This document shows, piece after piece, positions 9,045-13,734 of a stretch of 13,734 nt of DNA. The position numbers and the translations under genes are program-made. This DNA is from DATEJJ01 sp039649115 (GTDB lineage: Bacteria > Actinomycetota > Actinomycetes > Mycobacteriales > Micromonosporaceae), in the NCBI GenBank assembly GCA_039649115.1, contig JBBWZQ010000114.1, positions 1-13,734 of the forward strand. The letters run 5' to 3'. Under the pieces are notes generated by a model that was not told where the DNA came from, searched no databases, and saw only the letters and a list, made by a program, of their open reading frames with translations. The first letter of the stretch is position 1; every line of letters begins with the position of its first letter.

Positions 9045-11777
9045 ATGAGAAGCTGGCGAATCGCAGCGGCCGGCCTCGCGGGGGTCATGGGCATGACATT
9101 GGCGGTGGCACCGGCGGCACTCGCCGATCCCGCGGACCCGGAGGTCCCCACGCTGGCCGCCGCGTTACGCACCGTCGCCGGGCTCCCGGAACCGGCCAAC
9201 CCGGCCGGTGCACCGGTCCCGGCCCGGCGGGACAAGGAAAACCGGGTGGTGGTCTACGTCGAAGGTGACGACGCCGCGCTGCAGCCGGCGGTTGCCGCCG
9301 CCGGGGGAGAGGTGACCGCTGCCGCACCGGGGCTCGTGCGGGCCGCCGTGCCCGCGGCGGATCTCGTCCCGCTGGCGCAGTCCGCCGGCGTCACGGCGGT
9401 GCGGCCACCGGACCCGGCCGTCGCGCTGTCGGTGACGTCGGAGGGCGTCGCGGCCTCCGGCGCCGACGCCTGGCTCACCTCCGGCCGCACCGGCGCCGGG
9501 GTCAAGGTCGGCATCATCGACGTCGGGTACGCGGGCCTGTCCGCCGCCCAGTCCGGTGGCGAACTGCCCGCCGCGGGCCCCGGTCTGGTGCTGCACACCG
9601 ATGGCTGCGCCGATCCGGGCGGCAGCCGGCACGGCACCGGGGTGGCCGAGGTCGTCCACGACATGGCGCCGGACGCCGTACTCTATCTGTCCTGTGTGGA
9701 CGATTCGCTCGCCTTCGCCGCGGCGGCCGACTGGCTGCGGCAGCAGGGAGTCGCCATCATCTGCGCCTCCATCGGCTTCCCGAACACCGGGCGCGGCGAC
9801 GGCATCAACGAGGACGCGAGCCCGGAGGGTGTGGTGCGCCGCGCCCGGCAGGCCGGAGTCCTCTGGGTGAACGCCGCCGGCAACGCGGCCCAGCTGCACC
9901 GCACCGGCCCGGCCGCCGACGCCGATCGCGACACGTTCGTCGAGTGGTCCGCGACGGCCGAGACGAACTCGGTGAACGTGGCCGCCGGCGGAGTCGTCAC
10001 GGTGGCGCTCAAGTGGGATGCCTGGCCCAGGACGAACCAGGACCTCGATCTGTACATCATGGACGGACCGTTCCTGCCGTCCGGCACCGGCGACCCGCAC
10101 ATCGTGGCGAGCTCCCGGGCGAACCAGAAGGGTACGACCGGCGGGCTGGCCCCCACCGAGCAGGTCACCTTCACCAACCTCACCGCCGCGAGCCGGCTCT
10201 TCTACCTCGTGCTCAAGACCAACAGCGGCAGCGCCACGACCCGGTACGACCTTTCCGTGCTGGGGGACATCAGTGGCGAGCTGAACGTGCTGCAGTACAG
10301 CTCCGTGGCCGGCAGCGTCGTGGAGCCCGCCACCTCGCCGTACGCGCTGGCGGTGGGCGCGAGCAACGTGAACAGCAACGTGATCTCCAGCTACTCCAGC
10401 CAGGGCCCGACGATCGACGGGCGGGTCAAGCCGGACGTCACCGGACCGGACCAGGTCAGCACGTTCACGTACGGGGCCGGCGAGTTCCGCGGCACCTCTG
10501 TCGCGGCCGCCCACGTGGCCGGGGCGGCCGCCCTGCTCAAGGGTGCGAACCCCGCGCTGGACGCGGGCAACCTCGAATACCTCCTGCGCGACCAGGCGTC
10601 GCCACGGCGTTTCGACAGCCAGTTCGGCTACGGCACGCTCGCGCTGGGTGCGGCCCGCACGCCCGCGGCCCCGCACGGTGACCCGTTCACCCCGGTCAGC
10701 CCGACCCGGGTGCTCAACACCACCACCGCCCTCGGCGGGCACCAACGGACGTTCACCGCGGGGGAGACGTTCACGTTCGTCGTGCCGGGAGTACCCGCCG
10801 ACGCCAGCGCGGTCGTGCTCAACCTGACCGGCATCCAGGCGTCGGCGAACACGTACCTTCGCGTGTACGGCGATCCGCAGCGCGTGCCGACCACCGCGGG
10901 CAACCTGCAGCTCGACAACGGGCAGGCAACGGCGGACATGGTGACCGTCGGGCTCGGACCGGACCGGGCGATCCGCATCTTCAACGCCCGGGGAACCGTG
11001 ACCGTGCTCGTCGACCTCCTCGGCTACTTCAGCCCCACCGGCGCCTCGACGTACTTCCCGGAGGTCGTGCCGCAGACCGCTCTCGACAGCCGGACCGCCA
11101 CCGGCGGCCACCAGCGCGTGTTCAACGGGAACGAGGAGTTCGCGCTGCAGGTCCGTGGGGTGCTCGGCGTGCCGGCCGACGCGTCGGCCGTCGCGGTCGC
11201 GATGATCTGCATCGGCGCCGGCTCCGACATCGACGTGTACCCGCAGACGTGGAGCGGCACGTCGTCCATCAACTGCATCGCCAGCCAGGCCCGCGCGAAC
11301 ATGGTCGTCACCGGTGTCGGCAGCGACGGGAAGATCCGCATCCGCAACCACGGCACCCAGACCGCGCACGTACTGGTCAGGATCCTCGGCTGGTTCGGAC
11401 CGGGCGACGGCAGCCGGTACGTGTCGTTGCCCACTCCGGTGCGCATCCTCGACACCGCCCTCGGCAACGGTGTGCGGGGCGCGATCGGTCAGGGTCAGAT
11501 CGTCACCCTGCCGGCCGGCCGGCTCAACGGCGTACCGGACCGGGCGACGGCCGTCATGACGACCGTGTACGGGTACCAGCCGACCGTCAACACCTACCTG
11601 ACGGCGTGGCGGGCCGACCAGCCGGTGCCCGCCGCGTCCGCGGTCAATGTCGAGGCGGGACGGGTGCTGGCGGCCTGCGACGCCACGGCGGTCAGCCCGG
11701 GCGGCGTCGTCGCGATCCGGAACAGTGCCGGCTCGACCCGTGCGCTCATCGACCTGAGTGGCTACTTCACCCGGTAA
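9045..11777 (+). CDS. Secreted subtilisin-like (S8) serine protease with three C-terminal beta repeats
   Basis: This encodes 910 residues; AGAGAAGG at 9024-9031 and AGG at 9033-9035 precede the ATG. Residues 1-27 are a signal peptide ending ALA. Residues about 65-125 (RVVVYVEGDD, then LVRAAVPAADL) resemble an inhibitory propeptide. The catalytic domain shows Asp159 (GIIDVGYAGL, DVG instead of the usual DTG), His196 (RHGTGVAEVV), oxyanion Asn280 (NAAGN) and Ser485 (GTSVAAAHVAG), so the triad is intact. Between Asn280 and Ser485 is an inserted beta-rich stretch (LKWDAWPRTNQDLDLYIMD), a feature I recall from related actinobacterial S8 proteins. Residues 550-665, 668-787 and 790-910 are three diverged repeats, each with xRxLxT near the start and LxGYF or LGWF at the end. 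They resemble a repeat common in actinobacterial exported proteins and are possibly adhesive. Leu41 is encoded by TTA, suggesting bldA dependence. The 47-bp gap after the RHS gene suggests co-transcription. Processing of the RHS protein is a guess. Confidence 0.92.
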   Translation: MRSWRIAAAGLAGVMGMTLAVAPAALADPADPEVPTLAAALRTVAGLPEPANPAGAPVPARRDKENRVVVYVEGDDAALQPAVAAAGGEVTAAAPGLVRAAVPAADLVPLAQSAGVTAVRPPDPAVALSVTSEGVAASGADAWLTSGRTGAGVKVGIIDVGYAGLSAAQSGGELPAAGPGLVLHTDGCADPGGSRHGTGVAEVVHDMAPDAVLYLSCVDDSLAFAAAADWLRQQGVAIICASIGFPNTGRGDGINEDASPEGVVRRARQAGVLWVNAAGNAAQLHRTGPAADADRDTFVEWSATAETNSVNVAAGGVVTVALKWDAWPRTNQDLDLYIMDGPFLPSGTGDPHIVASSRANQKGTTGGLAPTEQVTFTNLTAASRLFYLVLKTNSGSATTRYDLSVLGDISGELNVLQYSSVAGSVVEPATSPYALAVGASNVNSNVISSYSSQGPTIDGRVKPDVTGPDQVSTFTYGAGEFRGTSVAAAHVAGAAALLKGANPALDAGNLEYLLRDQASPRRFDSQFGYGTLALGAARTPAAPHGDPFTPVSPTRVLNTTTALGGHQRTFTAGETFTFVVPGVPADASAVVLNLTGIQASANTYLRVYGDPQRVPTTAGNLQLDNGQATADMVTVGLGPDRAIRIFNARGTVTVLVDLLGYFSPTGASTYFPEVVPQTALDSRTATGGHQRVFNGNEEFALQVRGVLGVPADASAVAVAMICIGAGSDIDVYPQTWSGTSSINCIASQARANMVVTGVGSDGKIRIRNHGTQTAHVLVRILGWFGPGDGSRYVSLPTPVRILDTALGNGVRGAIGQGQIVTLPAGRLNGVPDRATAVMTTVYGYQPTVNTYLTAWRADQPVPAASAVNVEAGRVLAACDATAVSPGGVVAIRNSAGSTRALIDLSGYFTR

Positions 11778-11791
11778 CCGCATTGACGTTC

Positions 11792-11814
11792 CTATATGCC
11801 TCCTGAGAGGATAG
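11792..11814. promoter_or_regulatory. Imperfect palindrome between protease and GH12 genes
   Basis: The 74-base gap before the glucanase gene holds CTAT-ATG-CCTC-CTGA-GAGG-ATAG: paired outer arms CTAT/ATAG and inner arms CCTC/GAGG around a CTGA loop, with an unpaired ATG on the left. It may be an operator or a weak terminator for the protease gene. A TTGACG at 11783-11788 resembles a -35, but the best -10 matches (AGGATA 11808-11813, GATAGT 11810-11815) are 19-21 bases away, so a promoter is only tentative. It does not match the known cellulase CebR box (TGGGAGCGCTCCCA). Confidence 0.3.
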
Positions 11815-11851
11815 TTGTGCGTCCAAACTAAGTCCGCTCGAAGGGGGTTCC

Positions 11852-12643
11852 ATGCTCCTGTCCAAGCGATCCGTCCCGCGGCGGATGGCCGTCCTGGTGG
11901 CGGCGGCAGCCGCCGTGCTCGCCGGGACCGCGGTGCGCCCCGCACCGGCCTTCGCCGCCAACACCTGCACCGCGTTCGGCACCATCACCCAGGGGAAGTA
12001 CTGGATCAACAACAACCTCTGGGGCCAGAGCTCCGGCTCCGGATGGCAGTGCATCTGGGACAGCTACACCTCGGGCAACACCATCGGCTGGGGTACGTCG
12101 TACGGCTGGACGGGGCAGTCCAACTCGGTGAAGTCCTACGCCAGCTCGGTGCTGGGCTGGCACTGGGGCTGGAAGCTGTCCAACACCGGGCTGCCAGTGC
12201 AGCTGTCGGCCAACCACAGCGTCAACACGGGCTGGAACTTCACCGTCCGGCAGAACGGCGCGGTGACCCAGAACGTCTCCTACGACCTGTGGCTGCACAC
12301 CATCTCGAACCCGACCTCCGCCAACAACCCGTCGGACGAGGTCATGGTGTGGCTGTACCGCTCCGGCGGCGCGGGCCCGGTCGGCACCCTGCAGGCCACC
12401 GTCAGCCTCGCCGGTACGAGCTGGAACCTCTACCGCGGCAACATCGGGTGGAACGTGTTCTCCTTCGTACGCGTCTCGAACACCACGTCCGCCACGCTGA
12501 ACCTGCGCGACTTCCTCAACGACCTCGTCTCGCGGGGCTGGATGAGCAGCAGCAAGTACCTCACCAGCGTGGAGTCCGGCACCGAGGTGTTCATCGGCAA
12601 CGGCCAGGTCGACACCAACTCGTACTTCGCCAACGTGGCGTGA
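11852..12643 (+). CDS. Secreted GH12 endo-beta-1,4-glucanase (cellulase or xyloglucanase)
   Basis: This encodes 263 residues, starting at an ATG with AAGGGGG a few bases upstream. Residues 1-35 are a signal peptide ending APAFA, leaving about 228 mature residues, the usual size of a GH12 catalytic domain alone. GH12 hallmarks appear in order: Cys39 and Cys67 (likely the N-terminal disulfide), NNLWG 54-58, VKSYASSVLGWHWGW, LPVQLS, YDLWLH, SDEVMVWLYRSG with Glu163 as the likely nucleophile, GWNVFSFVR, LRDFLNDLVSRG, and LTSVESGTEVFIG with Glu245 as the likely acid/base. By family knowledge it hydrolyses internal beta-1,4 links in cellulose, beta-glucan or xyloglucan outside the cell; the sequence alone does not settle which. 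Streptomyces homologues often carry a CBM2 cellulose-binding module; none is present here. The gene ends 17 bases before a strong hairpin. Confidence 0.93.
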   Translation: MLLSKRSVPRRMAVLVAAAAAVLAGTAVRPAPAFAANTCTAFGTITQGKYWINNNLWGQSSGSGWQCIWDSYTSGNTIGWGTSYGWTGQSNSVKSYASSVLGWHWGWKLSNTGLPVQLSANHSVNTGWNFTVRQNGAVTQNVSYDLWLHTISNPTSANNPSDEVMVWLYRSGGAGPVGTLQATVSLAGTSWNLYRGNIGWNVFSFVRVSNTTSATLNLRDFLNDLVSRGWMSSSKYLTSVESGTEVFIGNGQVDTNSYFANVA

Positions 12644-12660
12644 GCCACTGACCGCAACGC

Positions 12661-12693
12661 GCAACGCCGCCGTCGACACGACGGCGGCGTTGC
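12661..12693 (+). terminator. Strong hairpin terminator after the GH12 gene
   Basis: A perfect 15-bp stem (12661-12675 pairing with 12679-12693, core CAACGCCGCCGTCG / CGACGGCGGCGTTG) closes a 3-base loop, ACA, 17 bases after the glucanase stop. No U-run follows, as is common in actinobacterial terminators. It separates the exported-protein genes from the degraded region downstream. Confidence 0.85.
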
Positions 12694-12717
12694 CCTGCCC
12701 GCCGGTCGGGGCGCAGT

Positions 12718-12788
12718 ACGGTACGAGCATGGCGACGATCGAGGACGTGGCCCGAACTCGCGAAGCAGTACCCGCGAAGGCAGTTGAG
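12718..12788 (+). pseudogene. Possible remnant of a gene start (LacI- or YjbR/MmcQ-like N-terminus)
   Basis: TACGGT at 12718-12723 resembles an actinobacterial -10 and is followed, at leaderless spacing, by ATG 12729. The frame begins MATIEDVARTREAVPAKAVE and then runs out of recognisable sequence where the merR promoter begins. MATIEDVAR is a typical LacI-family opening; VAR...AVPAKAVE also resembles YjbR/MmcQ proteins. No full domain is present. It could be a decayed gene start or chance. Confidence 0.2.
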
Positions 12789-12814
12789 TCTCCGGTAGGG
12801 GGAGGCGCGAGGGT
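12784..12814 (+). promoter_or_regulatory. MerR-type promoter with 19-bp spacer and dyad operator
   Basis: TTGAGT (12784-12789) and a weak -10 GAGGGT (12809-12814) are 19 bp apart, the long spacer typical of promoters controlled by MerR regulators. The spacer carries the dyad GTCTCC...GGAGGC (5 of 6 pairs matching), as expected for an operator between -35 and -10. The merR ATG at 12821 lies where transcription would start, so the mRNA may be leaderless. Autoregulation is inferred from this layout. Confidence 0.55.
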
Positions 12815-12820
12815 GAGGGT

Positions 12821-13646
12821 ATGCACGGCGACACGCTGTACTCGATCGGTGACCTGGCCCGGCGGACCGGCCTGACGGTCAAGGCCATCCGGTTCTACGC
12901 CGACCAGGGCATCGTGCCGCCCACGGACCGCAGCCCGGCCGGCTACCGCCGGTACACCATCGACGCCGTGGCCCGCCTCGACCTCGTGCGGACGCTGCGC
13001 GACCTGGGACTGGACCTTCCCACGATCCGCAAGGTCGTGGACCAGGAGGTTTCGCTGCCCAAGGTCGCCGCGGCGCACGCCGAAGCACTGGCAGTGCAGA
13101 TCCGCATCCCGCGCCTGCGGCACTGGGTACTGACGACGGTGGCCAAGCGCGGGCTCACTCCTGAGGAGACGAATCTCATGCACAGGCTGGCCCAGCTCTC
13201 CGAGGACGAACGTCGGCGTCTGATCGGCGGGTTCCTCGACGCCGTCTTCAGCGGTCTTGACGCCGCCCCCGTATTCACGGGGGTCATGCGATCAATGACC
13301 CCTGAGCTGCCCGAGGAACCCTGATGTGGAGCAAGTCCAGGCGTGGGTGGAGTTGGCTGAACTGTCCCTGGACCCGGATTTCCGCGCCAGCGTGCGACGG
13401 ATGGCCGAGGACCAGGCAGCCGAGCAGGCGCGAAGCGACACCATGATCCTGCACCGCGACTTTGCCACAGTCGTCCGTGAGCAGGCCGGTCCTGCCCTGG
13501 CAGCGGACATCGACCCGGCTTCGCGCCGGGCCGATCGGATCGTCACGGCGCTCACAGCTCACTACGCGCACGTCCTCGGCCGCCCCGACGACGTCGAGCG
13601 CCGCCGCCGGCTGTTGCCCCGGCTGGAGAGCGTGAACGACCCTCGC
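12821..13646 (+). pseudogene. MerR-family regulator, frameshifted and 3'-truncated
   Basis: The intact 5' frame (12821-13324) encodes 167 residues. It has a MerR winged HTH at about 6-73 (YSIGDLARRTGLTVKAIRFY, AGYRRYTIDAVARLDLVRTL, LDLPTIRKVV), then a helical region ending TPELPEEP. After that stop, a second frame from 13326 continues smoothly as VEQVQAWVELAELSLDPDFR to RRLLPRLESVNDPR at 13646. From memory, intact relatives read TPELPxDPxxEQVxAWVELA without a break and are about 280 residues long. At CCCTGATGTGGAGC, removing one T (13322) would restore P-D-V-E-Q. The homology then stops at 13646, before the expected C-terminal VERYWQLL-like end. The gene is thus damaged twice, unless the frameshift is a sequencing error. 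The N-terminal fragment keeps its DNA-binding domain and might still act. Dimerisation and effector parts would be affected. Confidence 0.75.
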
Positions 13647-13670
13647 AGGTGGTGTCCCGTCAGGTGGTGT
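13646..13670. repeat. Short direct repeat CAGGTGGTGT at the merR break
   Basis: CAGGTGGTGT occurs at 13646-13655 and 13661-13670, separated by CCCGT. The first copy begins exactly where merR homology ends. This looks like a junction with foreign DNA, possibly the end of an insertion sequence, but no matching far end is within the window. Confidence 0.4.
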
Positions 13671-13734
13671 AGGGGATCAAGGCGAGAAGGCGCAGGTCGC
13701 GCGCGCAGTGGGCCTGTACGCGGCTCCATGCAAC
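13660..13734 (-). other. Unassigned terminal DNA with a minus-strand open frame ending at the junction
   Basis: On the minus strand an open frame enters from the window edge, reads AWSRVQAHCARDLRLLALIP then YTT, and stops at 13662-13660, inside the direct repeat. A coding end that close to a repeat junction would fit the 3' end of a transposase gene near an element terminus. Only 24 residues are visible and I do not recognise the family. Confidence 0.25.

Noticed and set aside
9165..11945. Long minus-strand open frame opposite the protease gene, and 11828-13183 opposite the glucanase and merR
   Set aside because: The plus-strand genes have clear catalytic motifs and signal peptides; the antisense frames have none.
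13324..13400. ATG at 13324 overlapping the merR stop as the start of a new gene
   Set aside because: That frame reads WSKSRRGWSWLNCPW, which is not protein-like. The neighbouring frame from 13326 continues the MerR family pattern.
13284..13571. Minus-strand frames of 87-95 codons opposite the merR 3' part
   Set aside because: The plus strand there matches the MerR C-terminal region after frame correction, so the minus frames are shadows.

Overview
The window is very GC-rich, with coding frames that favour G or C in the third codon position. The families present are a TrmB/LuxR-like regulator, a DNRLRE/LamG RHS protein, an S8 protease with actinobacterial beta repeats, a GH12 cellulase and a MerR regulator. 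Together they indicate an actinobacterium. Micromonosporaceae is my best guess, from recalled resemblance only. I found no RNA genes and no CRISPR.

Layout. (1) Positions 1-467, minus strand: N-terminal part of a LuxR-type regulator, cut by the window edge. (2) 468-792: divergent intergenic region with a perfect 9-bp inverted repeat. (3) 793-8997, plus strand: one giant secreted RHS/YD-repeat protein of 2734 residues ending in a DNA/RNA non-specific endonuclease domain (Endonuclease_NS_2 type). (4) 9045-11777, plus strand: secreted subtilisin-like (S8) protease with three C-terminal beta-type repeats. It lies 47 bp after the RHS gene and carries the only in-frame TTA codon I found. (5) 11852-12643, plus strand: secreted GH12 beta-glucanase, followed by a 15-bp-stem hairpin terminator. 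(6) 12694-13734: a decayed stretch. It holds a possible remnant of a gene start, a MerR-family regulator with a classic 19-bp-spacer promoter but a single-base frameshift and a lost C-terminus, and a short direct repeat with unassigned DNA that may be the end of a mobile element.

How they fit together. Everything from 793 to 12643 is predicted to be exported by N-terminal signal peptides. The RHS and protease genes look co-transcribed. The simplest reading is an exported polymorphic-toxin-like RHS nuclease with an accessory protease gene, next to an independent polysaccharide-degrading enzyme. No immunity gene for the nuclease is visible next to its toxin end. The divergent LuxR-like gene may control the cluster, but nothing in the sequence proves it. 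The points most worth a second look are the RHS nuclease without neighbouring immunity, its pairing with the protease, the duplicated RHS stop codon, the TTA codon in the protease, and the doubly damaged merR gene.
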